Source: JAFGIN01 sp050301235
GTDB taxonomy: Bacteria > Fibrobacterota > Chitinivibrionia > Chitinivibrionales > Chitinispirillaceae
Assembly: GCA_050301235.1 (NCBI GenBank)
Contig: JBNKZD010000276.1
Location: 1-64,000, forward strand
Reading direction: 5' to 3'
Length of the DNA stretch: 64,000 nucleotides
Numbering within the stretch: the stretch's first letter is position 1; each line of letters starts with the position of its first letter. The position numbers and the translations under genes were made by a program. Positions 42,402 to 51,872 of the stretch are shown in pieces. The notes beneath the pieces are model-generated. The model saw only the letters and a program-made list of their open reading frames with translations. It did no database searches and was not told where the DNA came from.

Positions 42402-44459
42402 TCAACTGCCCGACAACACCTGAAGATACTTCTGCTCCAGCTCCCTCACCCACTGTTCATGTGCACATACCGGGGATTCCAGGAGCCGCTGGCGCATAGT
42501 GAGGCGAATCTCCTGAAGATACTCAGGCTTATCAATTAATAATCGGGCAATACCAACTACTTCTGCCCTGGAATCCGCAACAAATTCCCCAAGACCGATC
42601 CGGTTCATCAGTGATGTAACCATTGTGGAGGCGTGAGAATCTCCTTTGAAAGTAATGACCGGAGCACCCATCCAGAGCGATTCACAGGCGGTGATATGGC
42701 CACTCCAGGGAAAAGTGTCAAGAGACAGGTCTATTTCATCATAAATACTTAAATAATGTCCCGATGGTAATGTGTTTGAAAAGGTAATCCGATTTCGCTC
42801 TACCCCGCCCTCTTCGAACCATTGTGAAAGACGCCGTATAATCGACTCTGTCAATGTATTCCGAAATAGTATCATCCGTGAATTTTCAATCTTTTTGAGT
42901 ATGTCCGTCCATAAACGTATTACTTCCCTGTTCAATCTCGCAGTTGTATGCAATGAACCGAATGTTATATACTTTTTTTTGACATAAGGGGATGTCACAA
43001 TATCGGGTGCATCAGCAGGTGGCACCCAGGTAAAAAATCCATTCTCCATTCGAATCGAATCCCCAATACAATCGTGTTGTACATCAAAAGGCTCACAAAT
43101 CGCATCGGTTATATGATAGTCGATTGATCGTAACCCTGTTGCAGCCGGATACCCAAACCCCGAAATCTGTATCGGCACCGGACGTTTAGCGAAAATACCC
43201 AGTCGATTTCCTGCCATATGTCCAGCGCAATCTACAAGAATATCGATTTGATCGTTAGTTATAATTTCAGAAGCAGCATCATCACACATCGATGTAATAT
43301 CCCGCCACTGATCGCAGCTATTTCTGAACATTGCAGTTTTCTCATCATCGAACCGGATCTGCGCATAACAGTAAACTGTAAATCGCGTCCGGTCATGTAG
43401 TTTGATTACCTTTTCCAGAATGGGTGCAGCAGGGTGTTTACAAAAATCTGGCGATACATAACCGATGCGTAACTGCTGGTTATCTAGTGAATGATTTATA
43501 GCATGCCTGCGTTCAGACATGCTTTGAGCTCTCCCCCATTCATCATGTGCTTTACAAATCTGCATCCCGGTATAACGCGGATTGTACAACATTGACACCA
43601 ATAGATTGTCCCAGACGATAGTACAGACTGGATCAACTGACAATGAATTTTTCAATACACTTTCAGCTTCATCGCACAACCCCATGATCTGAAGTGTTTC
43701 GCCATAATCAACCATAGCGCTGAGATTCTCAGGATCGAATTTCAATGCATTTTTAAAGCAGATCAGGGCATCATCAAGTTTATTCCACTGTCGTAATATA
43801 CATCCGAGATTATAATGAGCTTCAGCATAGTCGGGCTGAAGCTGCAGTGCCTTTACATAGTAATCACGGGCAAGCGTTTCGTCACCAGATTCACGATATG
43901 CATTACCGGTTGCATTGAATAGTTGTGGTGATCCGGGAAACTCTATCGTAAGTGTTTCAATCAGCGCTTTTACCTGATCAAGCTCTCCACCAAGCAGTAA
44001 TGCTCTGAGCAATGCGATACCATTATGCAGATCAGTACGCCCCTCTCCCGGTGCTTTTCTGAAACACGCTGCCGCCTCGCTAAATCGCTTCTGCTCAAAC
44101 AATGCTGTTCCGAGGCTTGTATATAGCTGTTTCTTTCCAGGATTGATCCTGATCGCATCCCTGAAATGTTCCTCTGCCTCTTTATACTGTTTCTCAAGTA
44201 GCATCACCGATCCATAATTGCAGTGAGCAGCAAAATTATCAGGATCAAGCTCAAGCACCGACCGGTACCACTCACCGGCACGAAGGAACCTGTTTGATTT
44301 TCTCGAACAATCTCCCAACGTGAGCCGAAGCTGAACAGAATGTACACTGCCACTTAAAAGCAATTCAAGTATAGTTTCGGCTTTTTCAAACAACCCATCA
44401 CGCATTAATTTTAATGCATGTTCATACTGTTGATTAAAATTCTGTTCGTGCATTGCCAT
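42402..44459 (-). CDS. TPR-containing O-GlcNAc-transferase-like (GT41) protein
   Basis: A 685-residue protein. Residues about 10-290 carry eight or so TPR repeats (for example EWYRSVLELDPDNFAAHCNYG, YYVKALQLQPDYAEAHYN). Residues about 325-680 form the GT41 catalytic part: LRIGYVSPDFCKHP, VDCAGHMAGNRLGIF, ISGFGYPAATG, ITFGSLHTTARLN, and LDTFPWSGHITACESLWMGAP. These match bacterial homologues of O-GlcNAc transferase/SPINDLY. It probably transfers a sugar to protein side chains in the cytoplasm; acceptors unknown. It is transcribed away from dus, with which it shares a 81-base divergent promoter region. Confidence 0.9.
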   Translation of the reverse strand: MAMHEQNFNQQYEHALKLMRDGLFEKAETILELLLSGSVHSVQLRLTLGDCSRKSNRFLRAGEWYRSVLELDPDNFAAHCNYGSVMLLEKQYKEAEEHFRDAIRINPGKKQLYTSLGTALFEQKRFSEAAACFRKAPGEGRTDLHNGIALLRALLLGGELDQVKALIETLTIEFPGSPQLFNATGNAYRESGDETLARDYYVKALQLQPDYAEAHYNLGCILRQWNKLDDALICFKNALKFDPENLSAMVDYGETLQIMGLCDEAESVLKNSLSVDPVCTIVWDNLLVSMLYNPRYTGMQICKAHDEWGRAQSMSERRHAINHSLDNQQLRIGYVSPDFCKHPAAPILEKVIKLHDRTRFTVYCYAQIRFDDEKTAMFRNSCDQWRDITSMCDDAASEIITNDQIDILVDCAGHMAGNRLGIFAKRPVPIQISGFGYPAATGLRSIDYHITDAICEPFDVQHDCIGDSIRMENGFFTWVPPADAPDIVTSPYVKKKYITFGSLHTTARLNREVIRLWTDILKKIENSRMILFRNTLTESIIRRLSQWFEEGGVERNRITFSNTLPSGHYLSIYDEIDLSLDTFPWSGHITACESLWMGAPVITFKGDSHASTMVTSLMNRIGLGEFVADSRAEVVGIARLLIDKPEYLQEIRLTMRQRLLESPVCAHEQWVRELEQKYLQVLSGS

Positions 44460-44540
44460 AGTACACCAATTTTATTTTAATCTATTTTATAATGCAAGGA
44501 TTACAATCCGACAAAAGCCCATAATATATTTTGAGCGCTT

Positions 44541-45485
44541 ATGAATTCTACCAGAAACGATCAGATCTATTTAGCCCCTCTACTTGGTGTTACCGATTCA
44601 ATTTTCCGTAACGTTTTTGAACAATATTTTGGAAATTTTGATTACCTTCTGACCCCATTCATACCCACCGTAAAAGGTGATATCGTCAATCCATCACATA
44701 TACGCGATGTCGCTGTCGATCGAAACGATGTGAACCGTGTCATACCCCAGATCATCGGAAACGACCCAGTCCAGTTTATTGTGCTTGCAAACACATTTCA
44801 CGCAATGGGGTATCGTTCAGTAAACTGGAACCTCGGCTGCCCTTCACCACAGATCGTAAGAAAAAGGCGTGGCTCCGGCTTGCTACCTCATATTGATAGT
44901 ATTAAGCATTTTCTAGACACCGTTATTCCTTATATTCAGTGTCCCCTCTCACTCAAGGTCAGACTTGGACTTGAGTCTGTTCAGGAACTGCTCATATTAA
45001 TGCCACTCTTTAACGAATACCCAATCCAGGAGATAACCATACATGCGCGGACTGGTACGCAGATGTATGACGGTAATGTCAACCTGGATGGCTTTGAACA
45101 ATGCAGCGCACTATCACACCACAAAATAATTTACAATGGTGACATTACTGTACTCGACACATTTAACACACTGAAAAAGCGTTTTCCCTCAATAAATGCA
45201 TGGATGATCGGAAGAGGTGTGGTCAGGTCACCATTTCTACTGCAAGAGATACGAGGGACGGGTTGTACCAGGGATATTTCAGTAATTAAAAATTTCCATG
45301 ATGAGCTTTATCTCCGCAATAGCAGTATTCTCCATGGTCCATCCCATCTTCTGGGAAAAATGAAAGAACTCTGGTCTTATCTTGTACAATCATTTCCTGA
45401 TCAGCCAAAGTTACTGAAGAATATATTAAAAGTTACAAAGCTCGAACAGTATGCGGCATTGATGGGTCAGGTTTTTGGCGAGTAA
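44541..45485 (+). CDS. dus: tRNA-dihydrouridine synthase
   Basis: A 314-residue flavin enzyme that reduces uridine in tRNA D-loops. Residues 11-16 (LAPLLG), Cys100 in NLGCPSP (the catalytic acid), VRLGLES, ITIHARTGTQMYDG, IIYNGDI and MIGRGVVRSPFL are the family landmarks. The usual KGGAGAGL-type run after the cysteine is altered to RKRRGSGLL, a small change near the active-site loop. Length is normal. It converges with the response-regulator gene with 13 bases between stops. Which Dus subtype this is cannot be told. Confidence 0.92.
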   Translation: MNSTRNDQIYLAPLLGVTDSIFRNVFEQYFGNFDYLLTPFIPTVKGDIVNPSHIRDVAVDRNDVNRVIPQIIGNDPVQFIVLANTFHAMGYRSVNWNLGCPSPQIVRKRRGSGLLPHIDSIKHFLDTVIPYIQCPLSLKVRLGLESVQELLILMPLFNEYPIQEITIHARTGTQMYDGNVNLDGFEQCSALSHHKIIYNGDITVLDTFNTLKKRFPSINAWMIGRGVVRSPFLLQEIRGTGCTRDISVIKNFHDELYLRNSSILHGPSHLLGKMKELWSYLVQSFPDQPKLLKNILKVTKLEQYAALMGQVFGE

Positions 45486-45498
45486 TAAATAGACGTTT

Positions 45499-45879
45499 TC
45501 AACATCCACCACATCTACGTTTTGCAAGTAATGTTTCGATTAACATAAGCAGATCGGAAACACTGGATTTAGAAACAATGCCATGGGCGCCGGCATCCTC
45601 TGCAGCATTTTTGTAAATATCAACTTCATGAGCTGTTACTACAAGAATACAGAGATTCTTACATTCGGGCTTGAGTTTTCGAATCATCTCGATGCCGTCA
45701 ATACCTGGAAGTGAAATATCAACAAGGATCAGATCCGGATTAAATCCGGGAATCTCTTCGAGTGCTCTCTCAGCAGTATCGCTTTCTCCAATTTTACTGA
45801 TCGATGGAAAGTTTTTCCTTACCAATCGTTTCAGAACCAATCGCATCGAATCATTATCTTCAATAATATAAACTTTCAT
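45499..45879 (-). CDS. Single-domain response regulator
   Basis: A 126-residue CheY-like receiver with no output domain. The acidic pocket is Glu7-Asp8, the phosphorylation site Asp54 (LVDISLPG), the switch Thr82 and the conserved Lys104 (VSKSS). The C-terminus ends in RRCGGC, an unusual cysteine pair. It follows the histidine kinase gene by 53 bases on the same strand, so it is the likely partner. With no DNA-binding domain, it must act through protein contacts. Confidence 0.9.
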   Translation of the reverse strand: MKVYIIEDNDSMRLVLKRLVRKNFPSISKIGESDTAERALEEIPGFNPDLILVDISLPGIDGIEMIRKLKPECKNLCILVVTAHEVDIYKNAAEDAGAHGIVSKSSVSDLLMLIETLLAKRRCGGC

Positions 45880-45932
45880 AATTCATCATAACTGAAACTG
45901 AATTTTATTGACCTATACGCAAACGAATTACA

Positions 45933-48113
45933 TCATGTGTTCTCCAGAGGAAGAACTATTGTAGTGCATGTTCCTTTTCCTGAAGTACTCTCTATAATCA
46001 AGTCACCCCCAAACAATTTAAGCCGTTCCCGTATACTGAACAACCCCAGATGGGTTCCGTTTATTTTTTTATCCATTTCCTTCTGATGATCAAATCCACG
46101 TCCTTTGTCACAGATTGAAATTTTTACTGTTTTTTCCCTTAATGATGCATCAACAGAGGCATGTTGCACACCAGCATGTTGTACCACATTATTGAGCAAT
46201 TCACGAACCATTTGAGTAAGCATTAATTGTGTTTCGTTTTTAATCGTGTTTACAGGTCCGTTTATTTTCAGATCAACAATGAGATTGTAATTCTGACTCA
46301 TATGTGTGTTCAACCACTCCAGTGCAGCATCCAGTCCCTGCGAAGTAAGAATGGGAGGATTAAGCTCAATTGATAAAATTTTCGTTGTCTGTAAGGCATT
46401 TTCCAGAAGTTTTATACTTTCAGAAACATCATCGAACTCCCCCTGTTGCGTATTCTGATGATCGTGTAAATGTTGTTTAAGTAAAATACTTGATCCAAGA
46501 ATTAATTGCTGAAGATTTTCATGCAGTATATAGGAAAAACGTTTACGTTCTCTCTGCTCCGCAAGGATTAGTGCTTTTGATAAAATATGCACCTGTTCAG
46601 TTCTATTTTGTATAATGGTTTCAAGGTTCTGATTTAGTTCTTTTAAACGGCTTTCACTGTTCTTCAGTGCTTCCGTTGTCTTTTTCAAATTAGTCAGATC
46701 GGGGCTTATAGACGCCCATGTAATAATAGCTCCATTTTCATCTTTTATTGCAAATGCATTCCAGATGGTAGGAATCAGCTGACCGGTTTTAAAATTACGG
46801 AGTTGTACTTCTCCGACCCAACGCTCCTCCCTGTATAATGACGGGATCGTCTCTTTTTCAAGCAGTTCTCTATCTTCTTCAGGAAAATAATCGATAAGAT
46901 GTGTTTTTTTTAAACTATCTCTATTAATACCGACCATATGGCTCCCTGCAGCGTTAATGTAAAATGGAACCATACCTGGTGACGCAAGAATTATAAAATC
47001 GTTGCTGTTTTCGACCACGGCAGCAAGTAATTTGAGTCTTTCTTCACGATCTTTCAATTGTCCCGCCATGTTATTAGCATCTTTGGTCAAATTATCAAAC
47101 TCGATGAAACCGCTGGACTCCTGCATTGTGGAGTATTTACCCTGTGCAATATTTTTCACATGCAACTGGACAGATCGAAGTGAATTGTTTATTGTTTGAG
47201 TTGTCCTTTCAGCGAAAATAAACGTTATTCCGGATACAATTACCATTGCAATTAATATAGCCAGAAATGAAAGAACAACAGGTTCAAAAAAAATTCTTCG
47301 TATTATGGCTGAACCGGCAACCCAGTTTATTACCCCAATCGGAACACGTGCACCGATCCTTTCGGAATAGTTTTTAACCGGAACTCTAAAAAATCCTGAA
47401 ACTGTTTCTCCCTGCATGGCTTGCTGGAGTAGTTTATCTTCATGTTTCCAGAGGAATCGTATTGAATCTGTTAACGTGTCAAGGTTCTGGTTAGTATAAA
47501 TAAGCGTGCCATCATTATCAAACAATGTCACGAATTCACCTGGTCTTCTCTTTAGTGAAAGGGTTACTTCACCCATTTTCTCAGCCAGAACCCCTGCTAT
47601 AACGGCGAATTTAAATGCTCCTGATTTTGTATAAAATGCACGCGCGATTGCGAAACCGGGACTGCTGTCAGGTTTTAAGTGCAGATAATTACTGACAACT
47701 ACGGAGTCATCTTTCAACCGCCTAAAATAATCACGATCAGAAAGACTTACACCAATCAGTTCCGTGTTACTTCCTGTTAAAATCGTACCGGTTGAGTCAG
47801 CGATAACAAAATTCTGCACAACAGGATATACACCATTTATTACGTGGAAATACCTGTCTACTTCACCATCTGTAAAGGGGGTGTTTTGATAAGCGATACC
47901 GACGACATCTTCAGTTCTTGAAATATCTCTCACCAGACTTCTGAATGTAAGACCGAGTGCACGTGAGAGATCAATTTCATTGTTAGTTTGTTCAGTGTAG
48001 CGACTGCTAAACCATAAAAGGGCTATCAGAAATTCCAGTAAAAAGAGTGTAATTACAACAGTAATTATCACTGTACGTATCCGGTAACGAAGAGATATAG
48101 CACGTTTAGTCAT
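45933..48113 (-). CDS. Membrane sensor histidine kinase (dCache-HAMP-PAS-HisKA_3)
   Basis: A 726-residue sensor. TM1 (about 14-36) and TM2 (about 283-306) bracket a periplasmic dCache domain (LTGSNTELIGVSLSDRDYF). HAMP follows (about 308-360), then PAS (about 380-485, FIILASPGMVPFYINAAG) and a coiled coil. The dimerisation helix carries His531 in YILHENLQQ, a HisKA_3-type box in which the arginine-rich part reads EQRERKRFS. The HATPase part has ELLNNVVQHAG, CDKGRGFD and GLFSIRERLKLFGG. The cognate single-domain regulator lies 53 bases downstream. The sensed ligand is unknown. A decayed kinase gene lies 13 bases upstream. Confidence 0.92.
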   Translation of the reverse strand: MTKRAISLRYRIRTVIITVVITLFLLEFLIALLWFSSRYTEQTNNEIDLSRALGLTFRSLVRDISRTEDVVGIAYQNTPFTDGEVDRYFHVINGVYPVVQNFVIADSTGTILTGSNTELIGVSLSDRDYFRRLKDDSVVVSNYLHLKPDSSPGFAIARAFYTKSGAFKFAVIAGVLAEKMGEVTLSLKRRPGEFVTLFDNDGTLIYTNQNLDTLTDSIRFLWKHEDKLLQQAMQGETVSGFFRVPVKNYSERIGARVPIGVINWVAGSAIIRRIFFEPVVLSFLAILIAMVIVSGITFIFAERTTQTINNSLRSVQLHVKNIAQGKYSTMQESSGFIEFDNLTKDANNMAGQLKDREERLKLLAAVVENSNDFIILASPGMVPFYINAAGSHMVGINRDSLKKTHLIDYFPEEDRELLEKETIPSLYREERWVGEVQLRNFKTGQLIPTIWNAFAIKDENGAIITWASISPDLTNLKKTTEALKNSESRLKELNQNLETIIQNRTEQVHILSKALILAEQRERKRFSYILHENLQQLILGSSILLKQHLHDHQNTQQGEFDDVSESIKLLENALQTTKILSIELNPPILTSQGLDAALEWLNTHMSQNYNLIVDLKINGPVNTIKNETQLMLTQMVRELLNNVVQHAGVQHASVDASLREKTVKISICDKGRGFDHQKEMDKKINGTHLGLFSIRERLKLFGGDLIIESTSGKGTCTTIVLPLENT

Positions 48114-48126
48114 ATCACATTTATTT

Positions 48127-48687
48127 TACTCCAGTGTAAAATAAAAAGTTGCTTCTTTCCCAATTTCACCCTTCGCCCAAATCTGTCCACCATGTCTTTT
48201 AATAACGCGTTGTACTATTGACACAGTCCAATACCTGTTCCACTGAACACTTTTTCTGAGTGGACACGTTTAAAGAGTTTAAAAATCGTCTTAGCAAACT
48301 TCATATCAAATCCGACACCATTATCTCGAACAAAATAGACCAAACTTCCATTCTCTTACCATTAAGCCCGAATTCAATACGAGTAATATCTGTTTTTCCG
48401 GCGAACTTCCATGCATTACGTAAAATGTTTTCAAGTGCTATATGGATCATCCGGGGATCTGCATTTGCAGATACATTTTCCTGTACTACAGGATGGAAGA
48501 CTCTATGTTGTTCCTGCGAAGCAAGGTCATCGAGATATGTTTTTGCCATATGGCTTAAATCAATAACTTTTGCCGTCTCATCTGTAATCATTATACCTGC
48601 CGGAGAGTATTTCATGATTGTATTATACAAAATCTTACTTTTCTCAACAATCTCAACTGCAAATAGATCCATATTGTCTGATGGCAT
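48127..48687 (-). pseudogene. Decayed PAS sensor histidine kinase
   Basis: The first open frame (48687 to 48301) reads a PAS start (ILYNTIMKYSPAGIMITDE) fused directly to a late HisKA/HATPase part (VQENVSANADPRMI, ALENILRNAWKFAGK), so the phospho-acceptor region is missing. Reading on requires two corrections: one base lost near 48340, giving VYFVRDNGVGFDMKF and GTGIGL, and two extra bases near 48221, giving SIVQRVIKRHGGQIWAKGE and a TAA at 48127. Internal deletion plus two frameshifts mark it as a pseudogene. It lies just before the intact kinase gene and may be a lost relative of it. Confidence 0.75.
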
Positions 48688-49046
48688 ACTGTACCCACAA
48701 TTAAATCAAGAAATGTTTTTCTATGAATGAACAACACATCAAATACGCTGCTGAGACTTTTAAAAACTGCGTTGAACGTACAGTTTTAGCCACTAAAAAA
48801 TGTGCAATATAAATGCCGAACTTTAGAAGAATTTTGATAGTACCCGAAGAAAGCGCAAATTTGAGTAAACAACGGGACTTAGAGAACCTCGGTCACCATT
48901 GGGTGAGGTTCTCCAGGTCACACTCAGAAACAGCTGTCACCTTATGGCAATGACACTGATGCCAGGCGATGTCCCAATACAATGGGATCGAATTGGGTGA
49001 AGCGATATCGAAAATGCTGCATTTGCATTTTACCCTACAATTACAT
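48688..49046. other. Structured intergenic DNA downstream of the cellulase gene
   Basis: No gene. A 9-base stem GAGAACCTC (48882-48890) and GAGGTTCTC (48905-48913) lies in the centre, followed by TCCCA and TGGGA around 48972-48987. There is no T tract, so it does not look like a standard terminator. It lies in the 3' region of the GH9 message or between repeats. Confidence 0.45.
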
Positions 49047-51674
49047 TCATCTTCTTACATTCATCCACGATGTAAGAAACAGTTTTTCCCCATCAAAGAA
49101 ACGTATCAGATAGACGCCTGAAGCAAGGTGATTATCGAGAATAATACTGTTTTTACCCGCTGCACAGCTGCGAATCTGATTTGTAAGACTGCCCAGAACT
49201 TTTCCATTCAGGTCATACAATTCAAATCGAGCTTTCGATGGATCGACAATTGTAATTGTGTAGGACACTCTTGTGCCATCCTGTTTTAACACCAGGTGAT
49301 TATCTGGTTGATTTTTCTGTAACGGTAAAATTACCGGAGCTTCTGTTGAGTCATAAAGTTTCAGGCTCACATTATCGATATACACTGGAAGGGAATCTGT
49401 TCCGCAATTAAAATTCAGTCTTGCATTGAGATCTGATGCTTTTCTCATAAGAAATGTATACCTGAAATGTTTCATATTTGAAGTCAAACTGACCGATTTG
49501 GGATTTCCCATATAAGATCCATAATCCGGACCGCTTTTGGCGACATCAGCATAAATATACCGATTACCATCAGAACGCGCATCAAACTGGAGAACATATT
49601 GATTGCCAGTAACAAGAGGTATTCCATTCTGTGAGAATTGTACCGACCAGGTCTCATCACCAGGATTAGTTATGGTGAGTAAGCATACACCATCCTTAAC
49701 AATCCGGGTTGCCCCTGTTGGTCTGGTCCACTCTGTACCTATATTTTGCTCAAATTTCCCATTTATTATCAAATCTTTTACCTCACCAAAAAGTGGAGTG
49801 ATTTTTGCGTCATGGGAAACTACTAAATTAAATACTGTATCGGTACTCAGCACACTTCCCATTCCAAACCACCCGTAAAACATCTGTTTTTCTTTTAAGT
49901 AAGCTTTGAATCTGATTGTATCACCGGAAGCGTAGAATAACTTTACAGGTTCAACACTGATTGTTCCGATCCCTGGATCACCAGCAACAACATAGTACTC
50001 TTTCTTTTCAGGTGATACTTCATTAGAGCCAAAAATCTGATTAATCGCTGCGAACAATCCGGTCATTGGACCATTCCAGTTTATCGCAATCTCATTTTTA
50101 TCATATGCACCTGCATCATCGGTATAGCTTAATGGAGAACCGTTTGGCCCACCCATGAGAAAACCTGGAATCGGGTCTGCAATGGTATCCGCCATCGATG
50201 GGCGATGATGTGGATGCTCTGCACGATGGATTCCAAATCCAGAAACAAATGAGATGTTTGGAGCATTCTTTCCTAAAAGATAATCTGCTATTTCAGCTGC
50301 TCCAAGAGCATATGCAGTATCATTTGTTACTTTAAATGCTGCAAGAAGAAATAATCCGACATTAGCGAAAACACCATTTGATCCCCAGTAGTAATAGTTT
50401 GATGATGGGATCCTGAATGAATGTGTCGAAATCTGCTTCAGATATGTGTCGGCTGTAGTTTTAATATCAGACCTGATTTCTGCAATAACCTGACTGTCGA
50501 GTAAATTACTAACAGTTGCAAGAGAAAGCGGTGCAAGAGGACTTGGGCTCATCCAGCCTGCTGGATTCCTATAATATAGATTCTCGATTACAACGCTGTC
50601 TTTGTAAACTTTTTCACCGGTAGAAATAAATAACTCAGTAGCTGCCCATAAAAATTCATCTGCATCAACATCATTATCTTCGTAAGCACCAGTACCTACA
50701 TCTGATGGGTTTTCCAGGAAATACTGTTCCGGATTGGCAACGGCCCACGCCCAGGCTGTTTTCGCTCTGGTTAAGCAGGTATCAGCAAATGCTTCATACC
50801 CATTGATCTTTTTATAGATCCGGTGTGCCATTGCCATTACCGCTGCAAAATCGAGTGTAGCAGCAGTTGATTTCCCTATAAAATATCGTTTGCCAATATC
50901 TTTATCCGGCATAACCATAGCTGCATGCTGCAATGTTGTTAACTTATGAAAAACACCGCCATCCTTGTCCTGCATTGTTAAAAGCCAGTCAAGCTCATAT
51001 TTTATTTCATCGAGCAGATCATCTTTACCATTTTTTGATTCAGGAATATTCAGAATTGAATCTCCAAAGTAGTCTCCAAAATTTTCATAAAAGAAAAACA
51101 TGTTTCCCAGAGTGACCCCTGCATTGACAACATATTTTCCATAATCACCGGCATCATACCATCCCCCCGGTGAAGATGCTGAGCCGGAATCATATCCTGA
51201 TGAGGGATGAAAATAGCAAAGAGTATCCGGGTGTCCTGCCGGTCTTGCAAATCGGCCCCCATGGATCTCATCGATCGTCATCGATGCCCGCTGATAATAA
51301 AAAGTCTTTAATGATGCCAGTGATGCTTCATACAATACATTATTCTCTATATGAATCGGCATCGAAAATCCGACATCAGAAATTTTCATCCAATAAGTAC
51401 CAATTGTTTTAAAACTGCTGAAATCAGCTAATTTTGTGGAATCGCTGATCCTGGTCCATTTAATCCATCCAGAAAGTGCTCCACTGAACACCGTATCTCC
51501 GCTTGAATTTACAAGAACGAAGACGGAATCCTTTGTTCCCAGAACCGGGACTACTTTATTTGCTCCGGGATAATACCCTAACTGATTGATTCTGAAGTTA
51601 TCAGAAGAACTGAATACCAGAGAACACGCTCCAGCGATCAACAGAATAGTTTTTCGAATGTAATTTCGTACCAT
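49047..51674 (-). CDS. GH9 endoglucanase with Ig-like, CBM-like and sorting domains
   Basis: An 875-residue secreted cellulase with a signal peptide (about 1-22). The N-terminal Ig-like CelD_N domain (NQLGYYPGANKVV) is followed by the catalytic (alpha/alpha)6 barrel of family 9. Asp174 and Asp177 in GGWYDAGDYG bind the nucleophilic water, HHRPS near 485 forms the histidine-arginine motif, and Glu528 in KNEIAINWN is the acid. A CBM-like jelly roll near 640-780 (NGKFEQNIGTEW) and the sorting-like module at the end (YDLNGKVLGSL, ASGVYLIRFF) complete it. It hydrolyses cellulose or related glucan outside the cell. Confidence 0.95.
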   Translation of the reverse strand: MVRNYIRKTILLIAGACSLVFSSSDNFRINQLGYYPGANKVVPVLGTKDSVFVLVNSSGDTVFSGALSGWIKWTRISDSTKLADFSSFKTIGTYWMKISDVGFSMPIHIENNVLYEASLASLKTFYYQRASMTIDEIHGGRFARPAGHPDTLCYFHPSSGYDSGSASSPGGWYDAGDYGKYVVNAGVTLGNMFFFYENFGDYFGDSILNIPESKNGKDDLLDEIKYELDWLLTMQDKDGGVFHKLTTLQHAAMVMPDKDIGKRYFIGKSTAATLDFAAVMAMAHRIYKKINGYEAFADTCLTRAKTAWAWAVANPEQYFLENPSDVGTGAYEDNDVDADEFLWAATELFISTGEKVYKDSVVIENLYYRNPAGWMSPSPLAPLSLATVSNLLDSQVIAEIRSDIKTTADTYLKQISTHSFRIPSSNYYYWGSNGVFANVGLFLLAAFKVTNDTAYALGAAEIADYLLGKNAPNISFVSGFGIHRAEHPHHRPSMADTIADPIPGFLMGGPNGSPLSYTDDAGAYDKNEIAINWNGPMTGLFAAINQIFGSNEVSPEKKEYYVVAGDPGIGTISVEPVKLFYASGDTIRFKAYLKEKQMFYGWFGMGSVLSTDTVFNLVVSHDAKITPLFGEVKDLIINGKFEQNIGTEWTRPTGATRIVKDGVCLLTITNPGDETWSVQFSQNGIPLVTGNQYVLQFDARSDGNRYIYADVAKSGPDYGSYMGNPKSVSLTSNMKHFRYTFLMRKASDLNARLNFNCGTDSLPVYIDNVSLKLYDSTEAPVILPLQKNQPDNHLVLKQDGTRVSYTITIVDPSKARFELYDLNGKVLGSLTNQIRSCAAGKNSIILDNHLASGVYLIRFFDGEKLFLTSWMNVRR

Positions 51675-51872
51675 TGATGCACTCCCATTGTTGCTTTTTT
51701 ATTTACTCTAAAGAAAATTACAAAGTTCTTACAACTTTAGTAGAATAAATATCGAAAAAGTTTGCCTCAAAGTACCACGTGTAATTAAACTTATTGCAGA
51801 CCTCTTATAACTGATGAATTGTTCAGCTTACATGAGAGATTGAAGAATCAGACGAAATAGTCAATAGCAGCT

